Source: Marseilla massiliensis (GTDB lineage Bacteria; Bacteroidota; Bacteroidia; Bacteroidales; Bacteroidaceae). Taken from it: a DNA stretch of 64,000 nucleotides. The stretch's first letter is position 1; each line of letters starts with the position of its first letter. The notes below the pieces were generated by a model. It was not told the DNA's origin and ran no database searches. It saw only the letters and a list, made by a program, of their open reading frames with translations. Shown here in pieces: positions 42,674 to 52,440 of the stretch. The stretch is taken from NCBI RefSeq assembly GCF_016899955.1, contig NZ_JACJJL010000015.1, forward strand, positions 1-64,000. Direction: 5' to 3'. The translations under genes and the position numbers were made by a program.

Positions 42674-43167
42674 CTCAAAAATTCTTTATAATTGCCGTTT
42701 CGGCATATACATTTTAGCTATCCACATGAGTTGGACACCTTTGCCGCAACGAAGCTGCAGCCACAAAAGCATGTCCTAACCCGTGCCATCAAACCGCACA
42801 TCTGCCTGACACAATGGAAGGTAGCAGCCTGGCGTTAAACCTTAATACGGATTTTTTGCCGCCGACTGTTGCTTTCATTTGCTGAGCTGATGGGCCGGAT
42901 TCTACGGCGAAAGAGTGGCTTGCAGCCTATGCACAAAGCGGTAAACAGCATGCCGGCATGTGGCGGTGGAAGTTTTGAAAGTACATATCAGGTGCAAAAT
43001 ACGACACTAAGCGACTTGCCAACCTATTTGTGCCAAAGTGCCACAGCAGTAACACACCGACCGAACAGAACCATAGTCTACTATCCATTTGGGGTGAACC
43101 GCGACCTCTTCGACCAACGCAATGCAAGATTCCCGGCGCTAAATTGCATTTTCTCGCCCATTTTTAG
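42674..43167. other. Non-coding gap between mntP and a lipoprotein gene
   Basis: About 490 bases without a supportable gene. The only long open frame (42869-43186) has no signal, domain or plausible composition. I see no strong hairpin. Confidence 0.5.
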
Positions 43168-43175
43168 TAAGTTTG
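43168..43175 (+). promoter_or_regulatory. Promoter -7 element of the DUF3298 lipoprotein gene
   Basis: TAAGTTTG, full consensus, 26 bases before the ATG at 43202. Confidence 0.6.
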
Positions 43176-43201
43176 CATTCCATTAGACATAATTACACCA
43201 C

Positions 43202-44011
43202 ATGCTAACATACACTATAAAAAAACAAGCCGCGAAAGCCGTGGCACTGAGCCTGCTTGCCGCGTCGTGTCTCTGGGCGTCTTGCGGCAATGAAGAAAAG
43301 GCCGATGTCGACTTCAGTGAATTTGAAGTCAGCATGTCGGCCCCTCTCGACAAAGCGCCAGATGCACCGGCGTGCAAGATTGACATGACTGTGGCTTATG
43401 CTTCAGCCGACGACTCTGTAGGGATAAAGATAAACAAACAGATAGCAGCCATGCTGTTCGACATGCAAGGTTTGAGCCTCAGGCAGGCAGCCGACTCGTT
43501 TGCATCGTCATACACGCACGACTATGTTGACTACCTGACACCCTTCTACAAGGTAGACCGCTCTGACCCTTCAAAACGCCCTTGGTATGAGTATTGGTAT
43601 AAGCTGGGCACCGAAGTGCGCCACGAAAAAGCGGGGACAGTGGCTTACATAGCCACAAGGGAATATTTTGAGGGGGGAGCCCACAGCATCAAGACCCAGA
43701 CTGTGACCAATTTCGACTGTTCTACAGGCAACGCAATAAGGCTGGCCGACGTCTTCGTACCGGGATATGAAAGGCAGCTGACCGACCTTCTGCTGCAGGC
43801 ATTAAAGGAAAAGGCCGGGGCTGCCGACATCGACGCGCTGCGCGACAAAGGCTATCTTTGCTCGTCGGACATGCATGTCTCTACCAACTTCATACTCGGC
43901 AACGACGCCATTACCTTTGTTTACAACATCTACGAGATAGCCCCCTATGAAACGGGAACAACAGAACTTACAATCGGCTACGACGACATCGACAATTTAC
44001 TAAAAAAATAA
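43202..44011 (+). CDS. DUF3298/RsiV-like lipoprotein
   Basis: A 269-residue exported protein. A signal peptide ends at a lipobox-like WAS-C (C28). The rest is the DUF4163/DUF3298 pair seen in RsiV, the lysozyme-sensing anti-sigma factor, and in many Bacteroidota lipoproteins (EYFEGGAHSIKTQTVTNFD near 150-170, then NFILGNDAITFVYNIYEIAPYETG). It has no anti-sigma domain, so a surface or periplasmic binding role is possible. rsmG begins 4 bases later. Confidence 0.85.
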   Translation: MLTYTIKKQAAKAVALSLLAASCLWASCGNEEKADVDFSEFEVSMSAPLDKAPDAPACKIDMTVAYASADDSVGIKINKQIAAMLFDMQGLSLRQAADSFASSYTHDYVDYLTPFYKVDRSDPSKRPWYEYWYKLGTEVRHEKAGTVAYIATREYFEGGAHSIKTQTVTNFDCSTGNAIRLADVFVPGYERQLTDLLLQALKEKAGAADIDALRDKGYLCSSDMHVSTNFILGNDAITFVYNIYEIAPYETGTTELTIGYDDIDNLLKK

Positions 44012-44015
44012 GTTT

Positions 44016-44636
44016 ATGGAAGAAATACTTAAATACTTTCCTGGGCTCACGGAAACCCAACGCAAACAGCTGGAGGCCCTCGGAGCATTATATTCAGAAT
44101 GGAACGCAAAGATTAACGTGATTTCGCGCAAAGACATTGAAAACTTATACGAACACCACATACTCCACTCTCTTTCAATAGCCAAGGTGGCAAACTTCCG
44201 CCCCGGAACGACCATACTAGACATAGGCACGGGTGGCGGATTTCCGGGAGTGCCGCTTGCCATAATGTTTCCTGAGTGCAACTTCAAGCTGATTGACGGC
44301 ACCGGCAAAAAAATCCTGGTGGTACAGGAGGTGGCCAAGGCCATTGGACTGAAAAACTGCACCGCAATGCAACTGCGCGGCGAGATGGAAAACGGCAAAT
44401 ACGATTTCGTTGTCAGCCGGGCCGTGATGCAGTTGCCCGACTTGATGAAAATAATCACAAAAAACATTTCCAAGAAACAGCGCAACGCCCTGCCTAACGG
44501 ACTAATATGCCTGAAAGGCGGCGACATACAGCAGGAGGTATACCCCTACCGCCACATAGCTGAGGTGACACCCATCAGCAACTGGTTTGACGAAGAATGG
44601 TTTAAGGGGAAAAATGTCATATACGTACCAATTTAA
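44016..44636 (+). CDS. rsmG: 16S rRNA (guanine527-N7)-methyltransferase
   Basis: A 206-residue SAM-dependent enzyme that methylates G527 of 16S rRNA. LDIGTGGGFPGVPLAIMFP is the SAM motif; SEWNAKINVISRKDIENLYEHHILHSL and SRAVMQLPDL are typical. Begins 4 bases after the lipoprotein gene and is followed by the metallo-hydrolase gene after 11 bases. Confidence 0.95.
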   Translation: MEEILKYFPGLTETQRKQLEALGALYSEWNAKINVISRKDIENLYEHHILHSLSIAKVANFRPGTTILDIGTGGGFPGVPLAIMFPECNFKLIDGTGKKILVVQEVAKAIGLKNCTAMQLRGEMENGKYDFVVSRAVMQLPDLMKIITKNISKKQRNALPNGLICLKGGDIQQEVYPYRHIAEVTPISNWFDEEWFKGKNVIYVPI

Positions 44637-44647
44637 ACTGATGGCTT

Positions 44648-45295
44648 ATGCTTAACATACAGCGTTTTGTAGTAAACCCGTTTCAAGAGAATTGCTACAT
44701 TGTTAGCGACTCTACCGGCGAGGCCGTGATAGTAGACTGTGGCGCGTTCTACCCCGAAGAGCGCCAAGCCGTGGTCAACTACATTCGTGACAACGGCCTC
44801 ACCCCCGTACACCTCATTGCCACCCATGGCCACATAGACCATAATTTCGGCAACGACACCATATTTTCTGCCTTTGGCTTGCAACCAGAAATACACTCAA
44901 AAGACTCGGGCCTTATGGACAGGATGGCCGAACAGGCCATGGCTTTATGCAACTATAAGATGGACAACGAAAGCATCCCGGCCGTCGGCCGCCTGCTTGC
45001 CGACGACGACACAGTGGAGTTTGGCAACCATAAGTTCACCATGCTGCATACGCCAGGCCATACGCCCGGCTCGGTATTCTTCTACTGCGAGGAAGAAAAG
45101 GTGGCGTTTTCGGGCGACACGCTTTTCCAGATGAGCATTGGCCGAACCGACCTCTGGCAAGGCAGCTATGCCGACATAATGTCGAGCCTGATGCATGTCA
45201 GCCAGCAACTCCCTGCCGAAACGACCATATTGCCGGGCCACGGGCCGCAAACAACGATGGCCGACGAGTTGAGGTCGAACCCATACCTGAAATAA
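44648..45295 (+). CDS. Metallo-beta-lactamase fold hydrolase
   Basis: A 215-residue glyoxalase II-like hydrolase. H60-x-H62-x-D64-H65 in THGHIDH, a further His in HTPGHTPGS, Asp in SGDTLF and a last His in PGHGPQT supply the two-metal site. Such YcbL-type proteins hydrolyse thioesters or related small substrates in the cytoplasm; the true substrate is unknown. Likely co-transcribed with rsmG. Confidence 0.92.
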   Translation: MLNIQRFVVNPFQENCYIVSDSTGEAVIVDCGAFYPEERQAVVNYIRDNGLTPVHLIATHGHIDHNFGNDTIFSAFGLQPEIHSKDSGLMDRMAEQAMALCNYKMDNESIPAVGRLLADDDTVEFGNHKFTMLHTPGHTPGSVFFYCEEEKVAFSGDTLFQMSIGRTDLWQGSYADIMSSLMHVSQQLPAETTILPGHGPQTTMADELRSNPYLK

Positions 45296-45374
45296 GGAAA
45301 CCAGATGGAGCATGGCAGCCACGGCAATTTGGATTCTTTAACCACAACAACTTGCTCCGCCCTGCCATTTATTG

Positions 45375-45382
45375 TACATTTG
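45375..45382 (+). promoter_or_regulatory. Promoter -7 element of ruvC
   Basis: TACATTTG, full consensus, with only seven bases between it and the ruvC ATG, which predicts a leaderless or almost leaderless message. Confidence 0.65.
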
Positions 45383-45389
45383 CATTGTC

Positions 45390-45950
45390 ATGGAGAAAAT
45401 CATACTTGGGATTGACCCCGGAACTAATCTCATGGGATATGGCGTGCTAAAAGTCTTGGACAACAAGGCACAAATGATCACCATGGGCGTCATAGACTTA
45501 CGCAAGTTTAGTGACGCATATATGAAATTAGGCCATATTTACGAACGCGTGACGGGGATAATTGATTCGTACCTGCCCGACGAAATGGCCATCGAAGCCC
45601 CTTTCTTCGGCAAAAACGTGCAGTCGATGCTCAAGCTCGGCAGGGCACAGGGAACGGCAATAGCTGCCGCCATACGCCACGGCGTACCCATACACGAGTA
45701 TGCACCGATGAAGATAAAGATGGCCATCACGGGCCAGGGGCAGGCCTCGAAGGAGCAAGTGGCGGCAATGCTGCAGCGCATACTCAAGATTAACGAACGC
45801 GACATGTGCGATTTCATGGATGCCACCGATGCCCTTGGGGCAGCATACTGCCATTTCCTGCAACTTAACAGGCCTGTATCGCAGGCCCACTACAGGGGAT
45901 GGAAAGACTTTGTCAACAAGAACCAGGAAAGAATATGCAAAAACTCATAG
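45390..45950 (+). CDS. ruvC: Holliday junction resolvase RuvC
   Basis: A 186-residue endonuclease that resolves Holliday junctions together with RuvAB. The acidic catalytic set is visible: D9 in GIDPGT, E69 in IEAPFFGKN, and D144/D147 in [13 protein letters not shown]. The frame opens six codons earlier at a TTG, but that would lie inside the promoter; the ATG at 45390 matches family starts. Overlaps the ABC gene by 16 bases. Confidence 0.96.
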   Translation: MEKIILGIDPGTNLMGYGVLKVLDNKAQMITMGVIDLRKFSDAYMKLGHIYERVTGIIDSYLPDEMAIEAPFFGKNVQSMLKLGRAQGTAIAAAIRHGVPIHEYAPMKIKMAITGQGQASKEQVAAMLQRILKINERDMCDFMDATDALGAAYCHFLQLNRPVSQAHYRGWKDFVNKNQERICKNS

Positions 45951-47413
45951 CCATAAACAATGGTGTTGCGCGCCTGCCGGAATGGCGGCTGGCCTCGCCT
46001 GTAAGCTTTGAGCTTCTCGAGGGAGAAAACATTGCCATCGTCGGGCCCAACGGCGGAGGCAAGACTATGTTTGTCGACATGCTTACCGGAAGCCATCCTT
46101 TGTTGGGCGACAACCCCACCTACGATTTCGGCCCAGGCAGCAAGCCGCTCGTTTCGGACAACATCAAGTACATACAGTTTACCGACTCCTATGGCGAAAA
46201 TGACTCAACATATTACCTGCAGCAGCGTTGGAACCAACAGGAGATTGACGAGAGCACGCCCACAGCAAGGCAAATACTCGACAGCGCTATGCAACAGGCC
46301 GGGGCCGACGCCCAAAGAGCACGGTCGTGGCAAGCCCATCTGTATGACATGTTCGACATTGAGCACACGCTCGACAAGCACATAATACTACTGTCGAGCG
46401 GCGAGTTGCGCAAGATTCAGATAATAAAGGCGCTGTTGGCTATGCCGCGCGTGCTTATAATCGACAATCCATTCATAGGGCTCGACGCCACTGCCCGTGG
46501 GCAGCTTGACGGTTTGTTGGGCGAGCTGTGCCACGACGGTGAGCTGCAACTGATACTGGTACTGGCAAAATACAATGAAATACCACCGTACATCACCCAT
46601 GTTGTCAACGTGGCAGGCATGGAGGTGAAGGCAAAAGTAGAAAGAAGCGTCTTCGCAAGCAGCTGCAACCTTTCGGTCGTCCGTTTGCCACGGACGGTCG
46701 AGCAAGCTCTGCTACAGCACCCTTACAGGGCATCGGAGCATTCGGCAGACGAGGTTGTGAGAATGAAAGATGTGAGCATACGATACGGCTCGCGCACAAT
46801 CCTTGACGGCCTCGACTGGCTGGTGCGCAACGGCGAGCACTGGGCTGTAACCGGAAAGAACGGGTCTGGCAAGAGCACTCTGCTTTCGCTGGTATGCGCC
46901 GACAACCCTCAGAGCTACGCCTGCGACATCTCACTTTTCGGCAACAGGCGTGGCTCGGGCGAAAGCATCTGGGACATAAAGCGCCATATCGGCTACGTGT
47001 CTCCCGAGATGCACCGGGCTTACAAGAAAAACTTGCCCACAATAAATATTGTTGCGAGCGGCATGAAAGAGTCTGTGGGCCTATACAGCAAGCCCACCGA
47101 AGCCGAGTTGGACAATTGCAGGTGGTGGATGTGGGTGTTCGGTTTGCAGGGATGCGAAGACAGGCCGTTCCTCAAGCTGTCCAGCGGACAGCAACGCCTG
47201 GCCTTGCTTGCCAGAGCATTCGTGAAAGACCCGGAACTATTGGTGCTCGACGAGCCATTGCACGGGCTCGACGACGGCAACAGGCAGAGAGTGAAAGACA
47301 TAATAGAAACTTTCTGCCGGCGTAAAAACAAAACCCTGATAATGGTTACGCACTATATGGAGGAGCTTCCACCATGCATTGACCACACACTGACATTAGA
47401 GAGAAAAGTATAA
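45935..47413 (+). CDS. Dual ABC ATPase, ModF/PhrA-like
   Basis: A 492-residue protein with two ABC ATPase domains and no membrane region: Walker A GPNGGGKT (about 36-43) with [11 protein letters not shown], then GKNGSGKST (about 307-315) with [11 protein letters not shown] and [11 protein letters not shown]. Length and layout match E. coli ModF, a soluble ABC protein encoded near molybdate transport genes but of uncertain role. No molybdate genes are nearby here; instead it overlaps ruvC by 16 bases. Start set at the ATG where homology begins. Confidence 0.88.
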   Translation: MQKLIAINNGVARLPEWRLASPVSFELLEGENIAIVGPNGGGKTMFVDMLTGSHPLLGDNPTYDFGPGSKPLVSDNIKYIQFTDSYGENDSTYYLQQRWNQQEIDESTPTARQILDSAMQQAGADAQRARSWQAHLYDMFDIEHTLDKHIILLSSGELRKIQIIKALLAMPRVLIIDNPFIGLDATARGQLDGLLGELCHDGELQLILVLAKYNEIPPYITHVVNVAGMEVKAKVERSVFASSCNLSVVRLPRTVEQALLQHPYRASEHSADEVVRMKDVSIRYGSRTILDGLDWLVRNGEHWAVTGKNGSGKSTLLSLVCADNPQSYACDISLFGNRRGSGESIWDIKRHIGYVSPEMHRAYKKNLPTINIVASGMKESVGLYSKPTEAELDNCRWWMWVFGLQGCEDRPFLKLSSGQQRLALLARAFVKDPELLVLDEPLHGLDDGNRQRVKDIIETFCRRKNKTLIMVTHYMEELPPCIDHTLTLERKV

Positions 47414-47430
47414 CATAAAAACAACGTTTC

Positions 47431-47910
47431 ATGAAGAAGCTGATATTATCAATAGTTGCTTTGCTATGCATGAATGTTGGCAGCAACGCTCAAAGCGTTT
47501 ACAACGAAATAAGGGATAAGGCCAAGGCCGAGGTAGAAAATTCTGATTCAAACGGACTAATCAGGCAAATCAATCAGTTTAAGCTCGACGCCCTGGATTA
47601 CCTGATGATGAAGATGAGGGAGCAAATGCCCGACTCCACCACTGCTTTCTTGGACAGGCAGGCTTATGCCATGAACAGCTTTGTAAACCATTTCATAAAA
47701 AACATACTCGAAAGCAATGACAAACCCGAAAAACAACAGATTGAGATGATAAAGCAATTTATGGATGCGTCATACTCAAATCCGCTTTTCAACGATACTG
47801 ACACCGAACTGACACTGAGTTATTACTCTAATGCAGCAAGCCCCACCCGATTCTCATTAGACACCGACTGGCGCAAGGCACTTGTAGCAATAGAAAGCCG
47901 GCAACAGTAA
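47431..47910 (+). CDS. Exported protein of unknown function
   Basis: A 159-residue protein with a clear signal peptide (about 1-20, cleavage after SNA-Q). The mature part is mainly helical and polar, with YLMMKMREQMPDSTTAFLDRQAYAMNSFVNHFIKNILES near 58-96. I recognise only a Bacteroidota-type small periplasmic protein. It begins 17 bases after the ABC gene, so is likely the end of that transcript; a hairpin follows. Confidence 0.75.
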   Translation: MKKLILSIVALLCMNVGSNAQSVYNEIRDKAKAEVENSDSNGLIRQINQFKLDALDYLMMKMREQMPDSTTAFLDRQAYAMNSFVNHFIKNILESNDKPEKQQIEMIKQFMDASYSNPLFNDTDTELTLSYYSNAASPTRFSLDTDWRKALVAIESRQQ

Positions 47911-47918
47911 TAAACTTG

Positions 47919-47964
47919 GGCCATGCCTCACTCTCTGGCATTTTCCAATGAGTGAAGCATGGCC
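47919..47964 (+). terminator. Long hairpin after the exported protein gene
   Basis: Fifteen-base stem with one mismatch (47919-47933 with 47950-47964; GGCCATGCCTCACTC and GAGTGAAGCATGGCC). It lacks a T run, but its position just after a stop suggests a transcript end. Confidence 0.55.
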
Positions 47965-48510
47965 GTCGAGGAACCAACAGTCTGATAAACAGCACAGCGA
48001 AGAACACAAAATAATTTTCAACGTGGCGTATGGAAAGGCAAAGGCTGACGCCGCCAGCCGCAGCGTGAGGCACGCCCATCCTACCATTGAGCAGCCAACC
48101 TCCATCGGTAACATGGGCCTGTATCGGTATGCCGATAACAAAAAATCGACGCGGGCCTACATACCGATGACCATTTTTGCCTCGTCGGTCATTGTTAAAA
48201 AACTAACAGGCATTCGCATTTTGTTTTCAATACCAACTTTCAAACCACAAGCCAATTGCCTTCTGCTGTCATCTCCTGCGGCATTTATGTTTTTAATGTT
48301 AGTCAGTCAGCAACCGCGCCTCATAGCATATGACAACATGCCTTAATCCAAAAAGTGCAGATAGGTTAATGATGCTTCCAACATAGTTGATAGCAACAAA
48401 GCCCATAGCCAATTGTTCACTATCAAACATTACCTTGTTGCTTGTTAGCAATTATTGCTTCACGCTATAAATGCGACGAAACCGATAGGCACCGTATGAA
48501 ATAAAATACG
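47965..48510. other. Non-coding gap at the left edge of the accessory zone
   Basis: No supportable gene in about 550 bases. The open frame over 47948-48346 begins inside the hairpin and has no domain or signal. Base composition becomes more A/T-rich toward 48500. Confidence 0.5.
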
Positions 48511-48518
48511 TATATTTG
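48511..48518 (+). promoter_or_regulatory. Promoter -7 element ahead of a long leader
   Basis: TATATTTG, full consensus, about 225 bases before the start of the broken secreted-protein gene. It predicts an unusually long leader holding a hairpin. Confidence 0.55.
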
Positions 48519-48573
48519 CAATAAGTAGGTGTTCAAAATTAATTGCAATCAAATTGTGCACTATTTTGGAGAT

Positions 48574-48634
48574 GCATGCCAAAGTTCCAAAATAGACCGT
48601 AGCGGGCTACGCGACCGATGAGACTTTGGTATGC
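48574..48634 (+). other. Leader hairpin with nested GTAGCGGGCTAC
   Basis: Outer arms GCATGCCAAAGT (48574-48585) and ACTTTGGTATGC (48623-48634) pair over 12 positions with one G-T. Inside lies the small palindrome GTAGCGGGCTAC (48599-48610). The reverse complement of the same dodecamer occurs in the MITE-like element at 61366-61377. It could be a leader structure or a mobile repeat remnant. Confidence 0.55.
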
Positions 48635-48743
48635 GGCCCGAAAGAGCACACAAGATGGTGGCAAAGATATATAGGACATCTGCAAGACCCAATTGTATCG
48701 ATTAATTTCGAACAGATACTTATATCATTTAATTCCGATTAAT

Positions 48744-50480
48744 ATGAACAAATTGCACTCCATCATGGCCATGTTAGTTACTATATTGTTTAGCATGCCT
48801 TCTTTTGCCCAAGAACAAAAGCTCAACCCCGAAAGAGTCAGAAACCAAGAAGCCGTTTACAACGCATCTGAGAAGACTGTAACAATTACAGCCGAAGCCC
48901 CAACTCAAACAGAGTATGATTGGGACACGTATGTGCAGTATGACCTGACACATATTTCATACATCACAATCAAGAGGCATTTTCCTGGTGAAGAATGGCC
49001 GGATGAAGAACTGGGCCGAATAAACTCACCAAAGCCGGGGGCAGTAATTGCATTCGTTGACAACAACATTGAAGTCGACAGGCAATATGAATACTCTATC
49101 ACTGTGTTCGTGGACGATTTACACAGTCAGCAGTCATATCTCCAACTATATACATGATTGACACCTAAAAGCCTAACGTCGTTTACAGCAAGCGTACCCA
49201 ACCACAAATCAAATTTTGTTGACTTCACATTCACAGCCCCAGAGAGTGCAGAGACAGGAGAGTCTCTTGATGGCAATCAACTGAGCATACACCTATATAA
49301 ATATGAAGGCATGTTTGAATACTCTGATGTACACACCATAGAAAATGTCACTCCGGGCCAAACATATTCTTGGCGACTGGAGGGATTGGACTTCGACAAG
49401 GCTTATTCTTTCCGAGCCGTGCCATTTGTTGGAAAAGAAGGAAAAGGAGATTTCTCAGAAGCCAATGTGTACATAGGTCTTGACTATCCGGGAAGTCCAC
49501 AAAATTTGCAATGCCGCAGACAAGGCGATGGTGCAATAGTAACATGGGAGGCTCCTGCTTTGGGAGGCCGCGGAGGAAACTATGACCTCAATAACACAAC
49601 ATACACACTGTCGCGCATATATTCAGACGATACAGAAGAAATTGTTGGTCAAGGCATAAAAGAATTGTAGTATATTGACACTCCTGAATTTGACGAGGAA
49701 CATTCCATCAGATACAAATTGATTGCTGAAAACAGTGCAGGACAATCGCTCAATGCAGCCAAATCAGAAACAATAAGTATTGGTAAACCATCAGGCATGC
49801 CGTTTTACGAAACATTTGCTAAAGGAAATCTGCAACATAAAGGATGGAGAACAGGGACTACACAGAGCGATGAAGCATACACTTATGAAGCCTGGGATTT
49901 CCTGAGCCAAACGTCAATTTACTATTTCCCTAATGACGATTACATTTCAGTATTTCCTAAAACGGAAGGCGAAGGCATGGCCTGCTGCAAGTTTTACGGA
50001 TACTCAACAGACGGACAGACAGAGAGTTTGGTGTCGCCGCACATTAATGTCAATAGCCTCAATAACATAACAATAAAATTATGGCTATATTTCATACCTG
50101 ATGACGGCTCGAAAAACGAATTGCAAGCTTACGTAAATCGCGATGACGGAGAATGGGAACAGGTATTCACCTCTATGAGTCTCGAAGGAGAAGAACCAGG
50201 ATGGCGCGAAATTTCTTTGGACATAGATGCAAATGGAGCACAAAGGGCACAAATGAAACTTAGTGCCATCGCTCACGAAGGCTCACCAATTAGCATAATT
50301 TTAGACGACATCTCTATTGAGAAATCAAACATCAGTGCAATTAGCCGACATGGTATGCAAAATGGAAACGATGGCACGACAGAGTATTATTCAATAAACG
50401 GACAGCGCATAGATAAACCGTCAAACGGATTGTACATAATACGTAAAGGTGGACTATTCACAAAGGAAATCCTGAAATAG
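48744..50480 (+). pseudogene. Secreted fibronectin-type protein with two in-frame stops
   Basis: One reading frame of 579 codons is continuous in homology-like character from a signal peptide (MNKLHSIMAMLVTILFSMPSFAQ) to a C-terminal sorting-type tail (YYSINGQRIDKPSNGLYII), but is broken by TGA at 49155 and TAG at 49668. No frame change occurs at either. Between are two or three fibronectin type III-like repeats (about 30-320) and a jelly-roll-like region (about 350-535). The tail resembles those of type IX-secreted or surface proteins of Prevotella-like bacteria. GGA to TGA at the first stop would restore the sequence LYTGLTPKSLTSF. Most likely a decaying gene; sequencing error or readthrough are alternatives. 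Confidence 0.75.
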
Positions 50481-50524
50481 CCATTGTCTACAATACAATA
50501 AACGCTCTGTCACTTAAAGGGCGA

Positions 50525-50950
50525 ATGATAAAACGTGGCAAAAAAAACAACTGTTGGTTTATGAGATATATTATATTCTTGCTATTTCCTATGATGGTTT
50601 TCGTCAGTTGTGCGAATAAATATAACTATACCAACGAAGTTTTCTCAACTCAACTACTATGCAATGATAGTATCATAACTATTTCTATGCAGTGGATTGA
50701 GAATAGACGAACTCCAATGACTGGTGAAATAGTGGTAGAGGTTAGTAATACCGTTGGTCTTATAAGTATAGGAAAGTATGTATTTTTACAGGAAGGCGAC
50801 CAAATTATATTGAGTAGCGAAACAGAATATAATATTTGTATGCTTAACTTAACGCCGTATTCAAAGGACTCCATAAAAATTAGTAATAATATTGCACCAA
50901 TATTCTATGTAAAGTCTGATAGCATCGTGCTTTATAAAATGGAACTATAA
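50525..50950 (+). CDS. Small A/T-rich putative lipoprotein
   Basis: A 141-residue protein with a hydrophobic signal and lipobox VFVS-C (C29 from this start). The mature part is predicted mostly beta. I do not recognise a family. An AAAGGG ribosome site precedes the ATG at 50525; another ATG at 50561 would give a shorter signal. Its A/T-rich codon use differs from the core genes in the window, which suggests recent arrival. Confidence 0.6.
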   Translation: MIKRGKKNNCWFMRYIIFLLFPMMVFVSCANKYNYTNEVFSTQLLCNDSIITISMQWIENRRTPMTGEIVVEVSNTVGLISIGKYVFLQEGDQIILSSETEYNICMLNLTPYSKDSIKISNNIAPIFYVKSDSIVLYKMEL

Positions 50951-50979
50951 TATTTGATGTTGCGAAATAATCAATGAGC

Positions 50980-51130
50980 ATAGGGGGGCATCCAAAATAT
51001 GATGCGCTCCCTTTTGTTTGTATCAATTCCACGCCAAACTTGCGCTTCATCAGCTCCACCAACTCGGCATTATAGTCCACGTAGCTTTGGAACTTTGCAA
51101 TAATAATAGCCCGAAGCCTACGGAAGTCCT
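50980..51130 (-). pseudogene. Remnant of an unidentified gene
   Basis: On the minus strand a stretch encoding DFRRLRAIIIAKFQ, then YVDYNAELVELMKRKFGVELIQ, has the regular amphipathic look of real coding sequence, but has no start and is bounded by stops and unrelated A/T-rich DNA. I cannot name the parent. It probably is the scar of a lost insertion. Confidence 0.35.
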
Positions 51131-51490
51131 GCGATGCTCCTTTTCTATCTTCCTAAAGCGAGTGGTTATCTCTTCCTATGATAACGTGAGTTCGATGAAT
51201 TTAGAAGAGTGATAATAGGGTGCCTTTTCTTCTTTTCACTTGTATGCATGGTTTCTTGATAAATAAGCTGTAAGCATCCAACCCTGCTAGTAAGTTGACG
51301 ACGAAATTGTCAAATGAACGATGTCTTGAATGCAATATTAGCAATTGACTATTTCCAACTCTATTATTTATATGGACTTCAAATCAAGTTACTTCGTTTA
51401 CCTTGATTGTTACATATAAAATGAAATGTATAGATGCGTTCAATAAGTGCGTACGCACACAAATAAAGAAGATTGCCACATTTAAAATAA
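51131..51490. other. A/T-rich non-coding stretch
   Basis: No gene seen between the remnant and the terminator of the winged-helix gene. Only short open frames without signals. Confidence 0.45.
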
Positions 51491-51531
51491 AAGGAGTACC
51501 GTTCGCCTTCGACGGCATAACGATACTCCTT
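51491..51531 (-). terminator. Terminator of the DUF2141 cassette
   Basis: Stem of AAGGAGTACCGTT (51491-51503) with AACGATACTCCTT (51519-51531), one mismatch. On the minus strand it is followed by the T-rich TTATTTTAAA. Confidence 0.8.
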
Positions 51532-51543
51532 CTTGGTTAAGCG

Positions 51544-51828
51544 CTACAGATTCAAATAGGACTTGAGCGTCGCAATATACTCTTCCATTGCCAACTTCCC
51601 TTGCTCAGTGAGGCGACAGGTTGTACGCGTCTTTTTTCCCACAAATCCTTTTGTTATCTGAATATATCCGGCATTGCTTAATTTATCCAACTGCACACTG
51701 ATATTGCCAGATGTGGCATTGGTCTGCTCTTTCAAGTAGCTGAAATCCGCTTCCTCTACCGAGACCAGCAATGTCATTATAGCCAACCTTAGTTGGGAAT
51801 GAATAATCGGATTCAGTTCCTTCAGCAT
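51544..51828 (-). CDS. Winged-helix transcriptional regulator (short, MarR/HTH_34-like)
   Basis: A 94-residue DNA-binding protein made almost only of a winged helix: helix-turn-helix near 27-55 (DFSYLKEQTNATSGNISVQLDKLSNAGY) and wing KGFVGKKTRTTCRLTEQG near 59-76. Members are usually paired with an adjacent membrane protein, as here: the start overlaps the end of the membrane protein gene by 7 bases. Probably controls its own cassette. The signal is unknown. Confidence 0.88.
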   Translation of the reverse strand: MLKELNPIIHSQLRLAIMTLLVSVEEADFSYLKEQTNATSGNISVQLDKLSNAGYIQITKGFVGKKTRTTCRLTEQGKLAMEEYIATLKSYLNL

Positions 51829-52436
51829 GACGTTAACATTTTACGATTAAGCGAATGACCAGGTATTATCATCATCACTAAAAATGATACACCAAACAAC
51901 AAGTTCCACCAATCAGACACCTCCTTGCCGGTAACCATAGATGCCAGCATATATATAGAAATGGCAAAGGCTACCAATGGAGAATATACCATCAGCTTAA
52001 AATCTGAAATGATTCCGGTAATGGCTACACCAATGCCTGCATACAACAATGACAAAGGCAACATGAGTCCAAAATTGCATTTCCCTGCCAGATATCCAAA
52101 CAAGGCCAGGCCAATCACTGTTAGGAAAAAGAGTTGTCCCAAAATGCGCCAAGTGCTGTTAATAGCTTTGTCCATGTGGGTGATGACACTAACATCTTTT
52201 TTCTTCCGAAATGCAATCCATAATGAAGGAGTAAACATGAGAAACCAAAGAGCAGCCCATACGGAATTACCGGTTGTATGTACAAGAAAATACACAACAA
52301 CTGACAATATGACTGCAGGATAACCATAGCAGAGCAAGATATTACCGTTACCAACTTTCATGTTTCGCTTGCTCTGCTGAATCATTTGAGTAATCAGTTC
52401 TAAACTGTCTTGCTCGGTAAATTCTTTTTCCTTCAT
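51822..52436 (-). CDS. Six-helix membrane protein paired with a winged-helix regulator
   Basis: A 204-residue protein: a polar start (about 1-30, EQDSLELITQMIQQSKRNMKVGNG) then roughly six hydrophobic helices in three close pairs. I know this as a common Bacteroidota partner of small winged-helix regulators, with no defined activity; it might sense membrane state. It starts 4 bases after the DUF2141 stop. Confidence 0.8.
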   Translation of the reverse strand: MKEKEFTEQDSLELITQMIQQSKRNMKVGNGNILLCYGYPAVILSVVVYFLVHTTGNSVWAALWFLMFTPSLWIAFRKKKDVSVITHMDKAINSTWRILGQLFFLTVIGLALFGYLAGKCNFGLMLPLSLLYAGIGVAITGIISDFKLMVYSPLVAFAISIYMLASMVTGKEVSDWWNLLFGVSFLVMMIIPGHSLNRKMLTSC

Positions 52437-52440
52437 TTCA

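Noticed and set aside
42869..43186. Open frame of 105 codons before the DUF3298 gene
   Set aside because: Runs through the promoter of the next gene and shows no protein-like pattern.
47948..48346. Open frame of 132 codons
   Set aside because: Begins inside a terminator hairpin, has no signal or domain and does not match the codon habit of neighbours.
48744..50480. Alternative genetic code or suppressed stops
   Set aside because: All other genes in the window use TGA, TAA and TAG normally as stops, and prfA is intact; decay is simpler.
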